64,000 nt of DNA from Actinoplanes regularis (GCF_900188005.1 NZ_FZNR01000007.1:248001-312000); one strand, 5' to 3'; counted from the stretch's first letter, positions 53,755-62,167 are shown. Translations and numbers: made by a program. The notes: a model not told the origin generated them from the letters alone.

Positions 53755-56700
53755 CTACGTGGTAGCGGGGTCCTCCTGGCTGGAACCGCCGTTGGAGCGG
53801 TGCGGGCGGCTCGGGTTGGGGGTGTGGTCGGCGAGCGTCACCGGCCGCCGGTCCGGCGCCGGTGACTTTCCGCCCAACATGTCGTCGAGGCTCTGCGGGC
53901 GGGGCTGCGTCGGGTTGCCGTGCAGCCATTCGTCCAGCGTCTGCGGCCGCCTTGCCGGCACCGAACTCACCGGCACCGAGCTGGTCGGCGCTGAGCCGGT
54001 CGGGACCGAGTTGGTTGAGACCGAGTTGGTCGGCACTGAGTCGGTTGGGACCGAGCTGGTCGGGACCGAGTTGGTCGGGACCGAGTTGGTCGGCACCGAG
54101 TTCGTCGGCACCGAGTTCGTCGGCACTGAGTCGGTCGGGACTGAGCTGGTTGGGATCGAGTTGGTCGGCACCGAGTTCCGCGGCACTGCGCTGGTCGGGA
54201 CCGAGTTGGTTGGGACCGAGTTGGTTGGGACTGGACTTGCCGGAGACAGGTCGTCCAGCGGCTTCGGCCGTTGTGGCGTGTCGCCAAGGAGCGGTTGGGC
54301 CGATTCCTTCGGTTTGTGGATGGATCCGGTGGCCTGCGTCGGGATGGCCGGCTCTTCGGCTGGGGCAGGCCGGGAGCGGCGGGGTGGCTTGGGGAAGTCA
54401 CCCAAGGTCGCCGGACGGCTCGAGCGTGCGGCGGGAACCTCCAGCGGCTGCGGGTGGTCCCGCTCGGTGGACCTGCCACCGAGCCAGTCGTCGAGGGTTT
54501 GCGGCCGGCGACCGCTCGGTTCCTTCGTGGAGACTGGGCCCATCGCGGAGATCGGTTCGTTTACGGAGGTCGGCGTCGTTGCGGAGGCCGGTTCGTTTCC
54601 GGGAGTCGGCGTCGGTGCGGAGGCCGGCTCGTTTGCGGAAACCTGCGTCGGTGCGGAGGCCGGTTCGTTTGCGGGAGTCGGCGTCGTTGCGGAGACCGGA
54701 TCGCTCGCGGAGAGCGGTTCCTTCGCGGAGGCCGGTTCTGGACTCATCGTGACGGCCGGTTCCGGGGTGCTCGGAGCGGGCGTTGGGTCTGCCAGGCCGG
54801 TCAGCCAGGTGAAGTCCGAATCGGCGGTCGTGGTGGGTGTGCCGGGGCCACCGACGATTCCGGCGATTCGGGGGTCGGACATCCAGGTGAACGAGTCCGC
54901 GACCGCGGCCGGGATCACCCCGACCGGTGAACCCGCCATTGCCGTGGCGTGCTCCACGACGTCAGGCTCCGCACCCGTGGGCTCGTCAACATCCGGCTCC
55001 GCAAGTGTGGGCTCGTCAACGTCCGGCTCCGCAGCGGGTTCGGCAACGTCCGGTTCTGTTGCGGGCGCGGCTGCTTCCGGTTCGGCGGTCGCGGGCTTTG
55101 TTGCGGGCTCGACAACATCCGGTTCTGCTGTTGCGGGCGCGGCTGCTTCCGGCTCTGCTGCCGCAAGCTCTGCTGTGGGCTTGACAACTTCCGGCTCTGC
55201 AGCGGGCTTGGCTGCTTCCGGTTCTGCTGTCGCGGGTTCTGCTACGGGCTCGACAACTTGCGGTGATGCTGTGGGCTCGTCAACTTCCGGCTTCGCAAGC
55301 GTGGGCTCGACAACGTCGGATTCCGCCGTCGCGGGTTCTGGTGCCGGCTCGGCTGCTTCGGGTTCGGCTGGTGTTGGTTCTGTTGTTTCCGGCTTGGCGG
55401 GGGAGTGCTCCGGGGCTGCTTCGGGCGTCGCGACGACGTGTTCTGGCAGCTCTGAGATCGGGTGGGCAGCGACGTCCGGTGTCGCCTTGCTCTGGACCTC
55501 GTCGGCCTCGGGCGCTTCGTGATCCGGGATCGACGAGGGCCGGGCGTGGGCCTCCGGCTCAGGGAGGCCGGCGGTCACTGTCTCGGCTTCTGGGGCCGGG
55601 GCCACCTCGATCTTCGGCTCGTCCGCTGTCGTCGGCGCGGCGGAGGACGTTCCGGCGGGAGCTTCAGTATCCGTCTCGGTTTGGTCGCTGGAGATCACCG
55701 GGAGGAGCTCGGTGACGTCGGTGCCGACTCCGGTCGACGAGGTTTGACCGGAAACGATCTCCTCGCCGTCGGACGACTCGCCGGGATCGGCGATCGCTGC
55801 GGCGCCCACGGAAGAACCAGCGGTGTCGATTGTGTCCGCGGAGTCCGGAATGGAGTCAGCCGGATTAGTGTCAGCCAGATCGGTTTCGGCGGTGCCGGTG
55901 TCAGCCAGATCGGTTTCGGCGGTGCCGGTGTCAGCCAGATCGGTTTCGGTGCTGTCGGTGCCGGTGTCTGGCGGATCGGTTTCGGCGGTGCCGGTGTCTG
56001 GCGGATCGGTTTCGGCGGTGCCGGAGTCTGCTGGATCGGTTTCGGCGGTGGCCGTGTCTGCTGGATCGGTTTCGGTGGTGCCGGTGTCTGCCAGATCGGT
56101 TTCGGTGGTGTCGGTGTCTGCTGGATCGGTTTCGGCGGTGGCCGTGTCTGCCGGATCGGCTTCGGTGGTGTTGGAGTCGGCCGGGCCGGAGTCGGTGGTG
56201 GATTCCGGGTCGGGGGACTCAGCGCTGGCGGGGGAGTCGGACGACTCCGGTTCCAAGGCGATGATGGCGGTCTCCTCCGGAGTGGTGACCAGGGAATCGT
56301 CGTCGTCCTTGACCACCGGCAGGATCGCCGTGGCGTCATCGGAGCCGTCGACGGACAGATGAGCGGCAGCAGCCGCGTGATCCAGGATCTCGGTACCGGC
56401 GCCCGCCGTCGTCTCGGAAGGCTGCTCGCCGGCGGTCGTACCGGAAACGCTCTCCTCGCCCGCGTGCTCCGCGAGGCCGGCCTTCTCCTGGAGGCGCCGC
56501 AGCGGCCCCGGTGCCCACCACGCCGCGTCGCCCAGCAGGGCGAGAACGGCCGGCACCAGCAGCATCCGGACCACCGTCGCGTCCAGTACCAGGGCGATGA
56601 TCATGCCGACGCCGACGAAGCGCATGGTGGTGACCGTGGAGAGGGCGAACGCGCCGGTCACCACGATGAGCAGCAGCGCGGCCGCGCTGATCACCCGGCC

Positions 56701-58566
56701 GGTGCGGGTCAGGCCGGTGGTGACCGCCTCGGCCGTGGTCGCGCCCTTGACGCGCGCCTCGACCATCCGGGAGAGCAGGAAGACCTCGTAGTCGGTGGAG
56801 AGGCCGAAGACCACGGCCGCCATCAGCACCACGATGCCGGCTTCGAGCGGGGCGGGTGTGACGTGCAGCAGGCCGGCACCGTGTCCCTGCTGGAAGAGCC
56901 AGACGAGCAGGCCGAAGGTGGCGCTGAGGCTGAGGCCGCTCATCAGCACCGCCTTGATCGGCAGCAGGACGGAGCCGAAGGCGAGGAACATCAGCAGCAG
57001 GGTGGCGCCGGTGAGCAGCCCGATCATCAGCGGGAGCCGGTCGGCGATCGCGTCCAGGCTGTCCACGTTGCGGGCGGTGACGCCGCCGACCAGGACCTCG
57101 GTCCCGGCCGGCGGTTCGCTGGTGCGGAGGTCGTCGACGACCTGGCGGGCCGCCGGGCTGAACGAGTCGGTGCTGGTGAGGGCGGCGTTGAGGACGGTGA
57201 CGTTCGCGCCGGCGCCGGCCGGGGTGACTGCGGCCACGCCGGGGATCTTGGCGATCTCGGCGGCGAAGGCCTTGGCGCCGGCCGCCGGTCCGCGCACGAC
57301 GACCTGCACGCCGTCGCTGCTGAACTGGGGGTACGACGTCTTGAGCGTCTCCACCGCGACCCGTGACGGATCGCCGGCGGGCAGCACCCGCTCGTCGTTC
57401 TGGCCGAACCCGACGTCCTTGATCGGCAGCGCGAGCACGATCAGCCCGGCGAGGATCGGGATCGCCACCACGACCGGCCGGCGCAGCACGAAGCCGGAGA
57501 GCCGGCGCCAGCCGCCACCTTCCCGAGCGCGTCCGCCGAACGGCAGGCGGATCGGGAGCTTGTCGACGCGCGGGCCGAGGATGGCCAGGATCGCCGGGAG
57601 CAGGGTGAGGGAGAGCAGCATGGCGAGGAAGACGGCGGCGAGGCCGCCGTACGCCAAAGATTTGAGGAAGCCCTGCGGGAAGAGGAGCAGGCCGGCGAGG
57701 GCGGTCATCAGCAGGGTCGCGGAGAAGAGCACGGTACGGCCGGCGGTCCCGACGGTGCGGCGCACGGCCTCCGCCGGATCGTGCCCGGCGGCCTGCTCCT
57801 CCCGGAACCGGCCGACCATGAACAGGCCGTAGTCGATCGCCATGCCCAGGCCGAGCAGGCTGGCCACGTTGACGGCGAACGAGTTGACGTCGTGTCCGAG
57901 CGCGACGGCGTGCAGCACGCCCAGGGAACCGAGCACCGCGCATCCGCCGACGAGCACCGGCAGGGACGCGGCGACCAGCGAGCCGAAGATCAGCAGGAGC
58001 AGGACCAGGACGATCGGCATCGAGATCAGCTCGGCCGAGGCGAGGTCGTCGGTGGAGCGCTGGTTGGAGGTGTGCGCGAGCGGCGCGCCGCCGGCCAGCT
58101 GGACGGTGGCGCCGTCGACGGCGAACCGGTCCTCGATCTCGCCGTACGCCTCGAGCTTGGCGGCATCGTCCGTGCCGGCCAGGGTGATGATCGCGACCGC
58201 GCTGGATTTGTCCTTCGCGGCGTAGGCCGGGTTCTTCTTGTCCCAGTACGAGGTGGTCGCCGTCACCGCCGTCGCGGGCAGCGCGGCGAGCCGCTCCCTG
58301 ATCTGCCCGGTGAGCGCGGCGTCGTTGATGGTGCCGCCGGAGGCCGGTGTGTAGATCGCGATGACGTCGGCGCCCTGGCCGCCGACCGCCTCGGCCACCG
58401 CGTCGGCGGCGCGCGCCGACTCGCTCGCGGGATCGCCGTAGCCACCCTCGGTGAGCTGTCCGAAAACGCCCATCCCCCAGACGCCGGCGCCGAGCACCGC
58501 CACGAGCGTGACGATCAGCACCGGCCACCGGAAGCGGGCGACCCGCGATCCCCAGCCCGCGAACAC
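53755..58566 (-). CDS. MmpL-type RND transporter with an 890-residue repetitive cytoplasmic-type tail
   Basis: A 1603-aa protein. Residues 1-712 are an MMPL RND permease with about 12 membrane segments and two large extracellular loops. The proton-relay pairs are present: AIDYGLFMVGRF (about 241) and STDYEVFLLSRM (about 590). The tail (712-1603) is disordered and repeat-rich: ETDPADTGTA-like decapeptides (799-902), Glu/Pro/Ala/Val repeats (1055-1205), NEPASAPTPTP units (1269-1345), VPTNS pentapeptides (1443-1530), and six copies of an RPxTLDDWLGG-like motif. Ordinary MmpL proteins have short or 200-300-residue tails. GTG 58566 has AAGGGGA upstream. Lipid export is the likely role. Confidence 0.87.
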   Translation of the reverse strand: MFAGWGSRVARFRWPVLIVTLVAVLGAGVWGMGVFGQLTEGGYGDPASESARAADAVAEAVGGQGADVIAIYTPASGGTINDAALTGQIRERLAALPATAVTATTSYWDKKNPAYAAKDKSSAVAIITLAGTDDAAKLEAYGEIEDRFAVDGATVQLAGGAPLAHTSNQRSTDDLASAELISMPIVLVLLLLIFGSLVAASLPVLVGGCAVLGSLGVLHAVALGHDVNSFAVNVASLLGLGMAIDYGLFMVGRFREEQAAGHDPAEAVRRTVGTAGRTVLFSATLLMTALAGLLLFPQGFLKSLAYGGLAAVFLAMLLSLTLLPAILAILGPRVDKLPIRLPFGGRAREGGGWRRLSGFVLRRPVVVAIPILAGLIVLALPIKDVGFGQNDERVLPAGDPSRVAVETLKTSYPQFSSDGVQVVVRGPAAGAKAFAAEIAKIPGVAAVTPAGAGANVTVLNAALTSTDSFSPAARQVVDDLRTSEPPAGTEVLVGGVTARNVDSLDAIADRLPLMIGLLTGATLLLMFLAFGSVLLPIKAVLMSGLSLSATFGLLVWLFQQGHGAGLLHVTPAPLEAGIVVLMAAVVFGLSTDYEVFLLSRMVEARVKGATTAEAVTTGLTRTGRVISAAALLLIVVTGAFALSTVTTMRFVGVGMIIALVLDATVVRMLLVPAVLALLGDAAWWAPGPLRRLQEKAGLAEHAGEESVSGTTAGEQPSETTAGAGTEILDHAAAAAHLSVDGSDDATAILPVVKDDDDSLVTTPEETAIIALEPESSDSPASAESPDPESTTDSGPADSNTTEADPADTATAETDPADTDTTETDLADTGTTETDPADTATAETDPADSGTAETDPPDTGTAETDPPDTGTDSTETDLADTGTAETDLADTGTAETDLADTNPADSIPDSADTIDTAGSSVGAAAIADPGESSDGEEIVSGQTSSTGVGTDVTELLPVISSDQTETDTEAPAGTSSAAPTTADEPKIEVAPAPEAETVTAGLPEPEAHARPSSIPDHEAPEADEVQSKATPDVAAHPISELPEHVVATPEAAPEHSPAKPETTEPTPAEPEAAEPAPEPATAESDVVEPTLAKPEVDEPTASPQVVEPVAEPATAEPEAAKPAAEPEVVKPTAELAAAEPEAAAPATAEPDVVEPATKPATAEPEAAAPATEPDVAEPAAEPDVDEPTLAEPDVDEPTGAEPDVVEHATAMAGSPVGVIPAAVADSFTWMSDPRIAGIVGGPGTPTTTADSDFTWLTGLADPTPAPSTPEPAVTMSPEPASAKEPLSASDPVSATTPTPANEPASAPTQVSANEPASAPTPTPGNEPASATTPTSVNEPISAMGPVSTKEPSGRRPQTLDDWLGGRSTERDHPQPLEVPAARSSRPATLGDFPKPPRRSRPAPAEEPAIPTQATGSIHKPKESAQPLLGDTPQRPKPLDDLSPASPVPTNSVPTNSVPTSAVPRNSVPTNSIPTSSVPTDSVPTNSVPTNSVPTNSVPTNSVPTSSVPTDSVPTNSVSTNSVPTGSAPTSSVPVSSVPARRPQTLDEWLHGNPTQPRPQSLDDMLGGKSPAPDRRPVTLADHTPNPSRPHRSNGGSSQEDPATT
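53976..54238 (-). repeat. 15-bp (VPTNS) coding repeat in the MmpL gene
   Basis: About eighteen 15-bp units encoding VPTNS with variants VPTSS, VPTDS, IPTSS, APTSS and VSTNS. On the plus strand the unit reads GGGACCGAGTTGGTC and close relatives. Confidence 0.92.
55861..56170 (-). repeat. 30-bp (ETDPADTGTA) coding repeat in the MmpL gene
   Basis: About ten 30-bp units encoding decapeptides such as ETDLADTGTA and ETDPADTATA; two units carry PPDT and one has a two-residue insertion (DSTE). On the plus strand the unit reads GTGTCAGCCAGATCGGTTTC and close relatives. Confidence 0.92.
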
Positions 58567-58623
58567 CCTGTTCCCCTTTCCCGACAGCCGACTACGCGAC
58601 CATCGGTCGGTCCTGAAAAACGT

Positions 58624-59493
58624 TTAGAAAAGCGTCGCGGCTTGGAGAGCGACGCCACCGCAGTCCGAGGAGAAGGACTCGTCGGTGATCCACTCGATCG
58701 AGATCCGGCCGGGACCGGTGGCGCGATAGCTGATCGTGTATTTCGCGGTCTTCAACGCGTCGCCGTCCTCGACCAGTTCGGAGGTGATCGCCTTGTCGCC
58801 GGTGACGAGATCGCCGGTGCTGAGCTTGATTCTGAGCAGGCCCCGCCCGGCCGTGACGCCCAGGTAGAGCCGGAGTTTCCGCGGTTCCGGGGTGGCCGGC
58901 GCGGAGAGGGTGAAGCCGTTGTCGGCGCCGCAGGTGCGGATGCCGCTGGTGGTGCCGTCGTTGCCGGCCGCCGGGGTGCCGCCGCTCCAGCGGAACCGTT
59001 CCGGGCTGAGGGTGTGCCGCCGGCGCGGGGCGTCCGGGGTGCCCTCCAGGATGGCGAACCCGCCCGCGGCGCTCCGTTCCAGCGAGTACGTGCCGCCCTC
59101 GCCCCAGTGCACCCAGTCGATCTTGCCTTCGTGCGCGAGGTCGACCGAGTCCGGCACGGAACCCTGTTCGATGGTGATCGAGTTGATCGGCGCCGGGCTG
59201 GTCGAGACGGACGGGCTGGGCAGCGGGATCGGCACCTGGTCCAGGGTCGGGTCGGTGACCGAGCCGGTCACCGGGCCGGTGGCCGCGGGACGGTCGGAGC
59301 GGCTGACTCGGGCCACGATGCCCACCAGGACCACGGCGAGCACCCCGACCATGATCACCGCGGCCGGGCCCAGGTGCTCCCGCCAGGTCGGCTTGTTCGT
59401 CTTGAGCAGCACATCGGGCACCTCGGGGCGACGACGGCGCAACTGTTCTCCAACGATGCGGGGCGAAGATCGGACGGCAGCGGCTGAAACCAT
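58624..59493 (-). CDS. Single-pass membrane protein with extracytoplasmic beta domain
   Basis: A 289-aa protein. One hydrophobic helix (AAVIMVGVLAVVLVGIVA, about residues 44-61) follows a basic cytoplasmic part; a Pro/Ser/Thr linker leads to a beta-rich extracellular domain with DSVDLAHEGKIDWVHWGEGG and two cysteines (TCGADNG, SDCGG). The VDL...DWxHWG motif recurs in bacterial extracellular proteins of unknown function. It lies 57 bp upstream of the MmpL gene on the same strand and may form an operon with it. A GTG at 59409 with GAGGTG upstream is an alternative start, leaving a shorter cytoplasmic part. Confidence 0.7.
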   Translation of the reverse strand: MVSAAAVRSSPRIVGEQLRRRRPEVPDVLLKTNKPTWREHLGPAAVIMVGVLAVVLVGIVARVSRSDRPAATGPVTGSVTDPTLDQVPIPLPSPSVSTSPAPINSITIEQGSVPDSVDLAHEGKIDWVHWGEGGTYSLERSAAGGFAILEGTPDAPRRRHTLSPERFRWSGGTPAAGNDGTTSGIRTCGADNGFTLSAPATPEPRKLRLYLGVTAGRGLLRIKLSTGDLVTGDKAITSELVEDGDALKTAKYTISYRATGPGRISIEWITDESFSSDCGGVALQAATLF

Positions 59494-59637
59494 CTCATCT
59501 TTGTCGCGACGGGTGAAGGGCGGGCCCGGGTATGGGCCGTACGGCCGATGATCGGTATCGGCGATTCGGGCGAGGTTCTCGGTAATCGGCGAGTACGGTT
59601 TCCGGTGTTTCCGACCGATTTATGGAGGAACTCGCAG

Positions 59638-60234
59638 ATGAGTGACCGGACCGCCGCGGCGGAGAAGCGCCGTACCCAGGCCATCGCCGGCGGGCTCACC
59701 GGCGCGTTCGTCGTCCTGGCGCTGGTGATCGTTTACTTCGTGGTCCGCGCCGGCGACGACGACGAGCAGCCCGCCCCGACGAGCATCGCCACGACAAGCG
59801 CCGCCGCTACCTCGACGACGGCCGTCGAACCGGCGCCGCCGCCGGCGGAGAGTGTGGCGCCGCTGGCCGGGAACCCCTCGCTGCCGCCCGAGCTGGCGAA
59901 GGAACCGGAGATCCAGCCGGGCACCGGCGGGCCGCTCACCAAGCTGGAGATCACCGAGCTGGTCAAGGGGACCGGGCCGGTGGTCAAATCCGGCCAGACG
60001 GTGACGTTCAACTACAAGCTGATCCCGTACAAGGGCGGTGACGTGATCGACTCGTCCTGGAGCCGCGGCGAGCCGTTCACCTCACCGATCGGCGCCGGCC
60101 AGCTGATCCAGGGTTGGGACCAGGGCATCCCGGGTCAGCGGGTGGGCAGCCGGATCCAATTGGACGTGCCGGCCGCCCTCGCCTACAAGGACCAGGACCT
60201 GCGCTTCGTCATCGACATCCTGTCCGCCCGATGA
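59638..60234 (+). CDS. FKBP-type peptidyl-prolyl cis-trans isomerase, membrane-anchored
   Basis: A 198-aa protein. A membrane helix (GGLTGAFVVLALVIVYFVV, about residues 17-35) is followed by a Thr/Ala/Pro linker and an FKBP domain: GPVVKSGQTVTFNYKLIPYKGGDVIDSSW, IGAGQLIQGWDQGIPGQRVGSRIQLDVP and a final RFVIDIL. Several FKBP active-site positions (Trp in GWDQG, the Phe/Tyr near the start) are kept. It probably assists folding of exported proteins. GGAGGAAC precedes ATG 59638. Confidence 0.9.
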   Translation: MSDRTAAAEKRRTQAIAGGLTGAFVVLALVIVYFVVRAGDDDEQPAPTSIATTSAAATSTTAVEPAPPPAESVAPLAGNPSLPPELAKEPEIQPGTGGPLTKLEITELVKGTGPVVKSGQTVTFNYKLIPYKGGDVIDSSWSRGEPFTSPIGAGQLIQGWDQGIPGQRVGSRIQLDVPAALAYKDQDLRFVIDILSAR

Positions 60235-60241
60235 AGCGGCC

Positions 60242-60264
60242 CGGGCGCACCGCTCGGTGGCCCG
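60242..60264. terminator. Hairpin between convergent FKBP and YaaA genes
   Basis: CGGGC and CACC pair with GGTG and GCCCG around a GCTC loop, with one bulged G. It sits between two convergent genes 8 bp past the FKBP stop. Confidence 0.5.
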
Positions 60265-60281
60265 CGACAGCCTGGTAGCCC

Positions 60282-61091
60282 TCAGAGCTCCGCGACGACG
60301 ATGTCGAGCCGGCGGACCCCGCCGGCCGGCCCCGGCTGCTCCTCGACCGTGAAGCCGAGGTCACGCAGGGCCGTGACCAGGTCGTCGACGCCTTCCGGCG
60401 CCGCGCCCTCGACCGCGAGGGCGCGGACCAGCCGCCCCTTGGTGGCCTTGTTGAAGTGGCTCACCACGGACCGCTTCGGCACGCCGTCGACGACGCGTTC
60501 GTGCAGCACGCGCAGGGCCGCGGCCCGGCTCGCGGCCGCCGCGGGCGGCGTCCACATCGCCGCGTACGCGCCGGAGCGGAGGTCCAGCACGGGTCCGTCG
60601 GCGGCCGCCGGGTCGAGGGCCTTCGGCAGGTTCTTCTTCCAGTACGCGGTGAGCCCGCCGACCGGGGCCGGCAGCGTCACCCCCACCGAGCAGCGGTACG
60701 CCGGAATCCGGTCACCGAGTCGCACGGCGCCCCACAGCCCGGAGAAGACCACCGCCGTCTCGAACAGCCACTTGCGCGCCGCCTCGTCCAGGGTCTCCGC
60801 GCCCAGCGCCTCGTACAGCACCCCGGTGTAGACCTCGGCGGCCGGCGCCGCGGGCGCGTCCGGAAGCTCCGCGTTGCGGGCGATCTCCCCGCGCTGCCCC
60901 TCGCTGAGTCCGAGCACGCCGAGCGAATCGGCCACCGACCGGGCACTGCCGCGCCGGCACAGGCTCACCAGCCTGGTCAGGACCCGCTTGCGGGCCGCGC
61001 TCAGCTCGGGCAGCCACAGCTCGGCCAGGTTCACCGGATCACCGGAGGTGGCGGGGGTCTTCCCCTCGGACGGCGGCAACAGAATCAGCAC
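60282..61091 (-). CDS. yaaA: Peroxide stress protein YaaA
   Basis: A 269-aa protein of the YaaA/DUF328 family, implicated in lowering free iron under peroxide stress in E. coli. Family segments: MLILLPPSEGKT at the N-terminus, FSGLWGAVRLGDRIPAYR, LTAYWKKNLP, and VSHFNKATKGRLVRAL. Length is close to the family. It is divergent from the membrane protein/XRE pair. Confidence 0.88.
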   Translation of the reverse strand: MLILLPPSEGKTPATSGDPVNLAELWLPELSAARKRVLTRLVSLCRRGSARSVADSLGVLGLSEGQRGEIARNAELPDAPAAPAAEVYTGVLYEALGAETLDEAARKWLFETAVVFSGLWGAVRLGDRIPAYRCSVGVTLPAPVGGLTAYWKKNLPKALDPAAADGPVLDLRSGAYAAMWTPPAAAASRAAALRVLHERVVDGVPKRSVVSHFNKATKGRLVRALAVEGAAPEGVDDLVTALRDLGFTVEEQPGPAGGVRRLDIVVAEL

Positions 61092-61151
61092 GCGGCGAGA
61101 TTAGCGCCGCCACGCCCCGCGCCCCGGCGGGCGTGCCGGTTTCGGCCTCCA

Positions 61152-61214
61152 TGTCAAAGAAGTTTGACTTCAGCGGGTGCGGGCCCTACCTTCGACATGT
61201 AAAACATTTTTGAC
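61152..61214 (+). promoter_or_regulatory. Promoter with two copies of a 17-bp operator
   Basis: TGTCAAAGAAGTTTGAC (61152-61168) and TGTAAAACATTTTTGAC (61198-61214) share TGTnAAAnnnnTTTGAC; the first contains a perfect GTCAAA-GAAG-TTTGAC palindrome. TTGACT (61164-61169, in the first copy) and TACCTT (61188-61193) form a promoter with an 18-bp spacer. The second copy lies in the untranslated leader. Autoregulation by the XRE protein encoded downstream is likely (inference). Confidence 0.6.
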
Positions 61215-61233
61215 CAGGGGAGGCGTGCCGGAG

Positions 61234-61701
61234 ATGGCCGAGGACGAGCCGCTGTACACCACGAGAGAGGAGCGCCAGGTCTGGTCGGGCCTGGTCACCA
61301 TGGCGGCGTCGGCGCTGCTGTACTACGCGTGGCTGGTTCCGGTGCTGGTCCGCACCCCGGTCGCCGAGATCTCCTGGGTCCCGCCGATGTTCTGGTCGAT
61401 GCTGGCCGGCATGGTCGGCACCATCGTCGTGGCGATCGTCCTGGAGATCGTGGTCGCCGTCCGGCGTCCCGGCGACGAGGAGCAGGGCGCGATCGCCGTC
61501 GACGTGCGGGACCGGGAGATCGGCCGCAGCGGCAGCCGGTTTGCCACGGCGGTGCTCGGCACCGGCCTGGGCGCGGTGGTCATCCTGGCCGCGATCGGCG
61601 CCGACCACTTCTGGATCGGCAACGCGGCGTTCCTCTGCGGGTTGCTCGCGACGGTCGCCGAAGCGATCACCAAACTTCGCCTCTACCGGCGCGGCTTCTG
61701 A
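61234..61701 (+). CDS. Small membrane protein of an XRE-linked pair
   Basis: A 155-aa protein with about four hydrophobic segments (SGLVTMAASALLYYAWLVPV, PPMFWSMLAGMVGTIVVAIVLEIVV, AVLGTGLGAVVILAAIG, FLCGLLATVAEAI). A charged hydrophilic loop separates segments two and three. It precedes an XRE regulator gene by 2 bp, an arrangement common for small membrane proteins of unknown function with dedicated regulators. ATG 61234 has GGGGAGG about 9 nt upstream; GTG 61225 is an alternative. Confidence 0.78.
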   Translation: MAEDEPLYTTREERQVWSGLVTMAASALLYYAWLVPVLVRTPVAEISWVPPMFWSMLAGMVGTIVVAIVLEIVVAVRRPGDEEQGAIAVDVRDREIGRSGSRFATAVLGTGLGAVVILAAIGADHFWIGNAAFLCGLLATVAEAITKLRLYRRGF

Positions 61702-61703
61702 CG

Positions 61704-61925
61704 ATGGCACCGAAACCCACCAAGGTCACCAACCGGATCCGTGCCCTGCGCGCCGGCGCCGGCAACATGACCCAGGCCGACCTCGCGCGGCGGCTGGGCG
61801 TCACCCGGCAGACCGTGATCGCGATCGAGCAGGGTCGCTACTCCCCGTCGCTGGAGCTGGCCTTCCAGATCGCCCGTATCTTCCAGCAGCCCCTCGACGA
61901 GGTCTTCCGATACGACGAGACCTGA
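61704..61925 (+). CDS. XRE-family transcriptional regulator
   Basis: A 73-aa single-domain Cro/C1-type HTH protein: TNRIRALRAGAGNMTQADLARRLGVTRQTVIAIEQGRYSPSLELAFQIAR with a final QQPLDEVFRY. This is the size and style of small regulators co-transcribed with membrane proteins. The gene follows the membrane protein gene by 2 bp. The likely targets are the two 17-bp operator copies upstream. Confidence 0.88.
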   Translation: MAPKPTKVTNRIRALRAGAGNMTQADLARRLGVTRQTVIAIEQGRYSPSLELAFQIARIFQQPLDEVFRYDET

Positions 61926-61950
61926 CACGTCCGCTTCACCCGGGCAAATT

Positions 61951-62160
61951 CAAGATCTTTCTCCGGTACGACCGGTGGGGCCCTGTGGCCAGCCCTCGCG
62001 GGCCACGTCCCGTGACGTTGCCGCGCGAGGTCCGCGGCACCGCGGCCGCGGCGCGCGGCAACGGCCCGGGGTGGTGCCGGCCTCGCGCGAGCGCCTCACG
62101 GGACGTGGCGCGAGCCTGGCCACGGGGCCCCACAGGTCGTACTCGAAGGAAAGGATCTTG
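61951..62160. repeat. 210-bp imperfect palindromic element
   Basis: The outer arms (61951 to about 62015 and about 62096 to 62160) are inverted repeats of about 65 bp: left CAAGATCTTTCTCCGGTACG, right ending GGATCTTG, with shared GGGGCCCTGTGGCCA and CCACGTCCCGTGA cores. The centre has a second inverted repeat, GTTGCCGCGCG and CGCGCGGCAAC. It lies between the XRE gene and the convergent GH94 gene, 7 bp from the GH94 stop. Both strands can be read as the same peptide, which follows from the palindrome and not from coding. It could be a mobile palindromic element or a bidirectional terminator. Confidence 0.85.
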
Positions 62161-62167
62161 ATCTTGT

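Noticed and set aside
53693-55522. A plus-strand frame of 609 codons (and a 634-codon one at 55462) antisense to the MmpL tail
   Set aside because: Repetition mirrors the tail repeats on the other strand. The minus-strand frame continues from a genuine MMPL domain.
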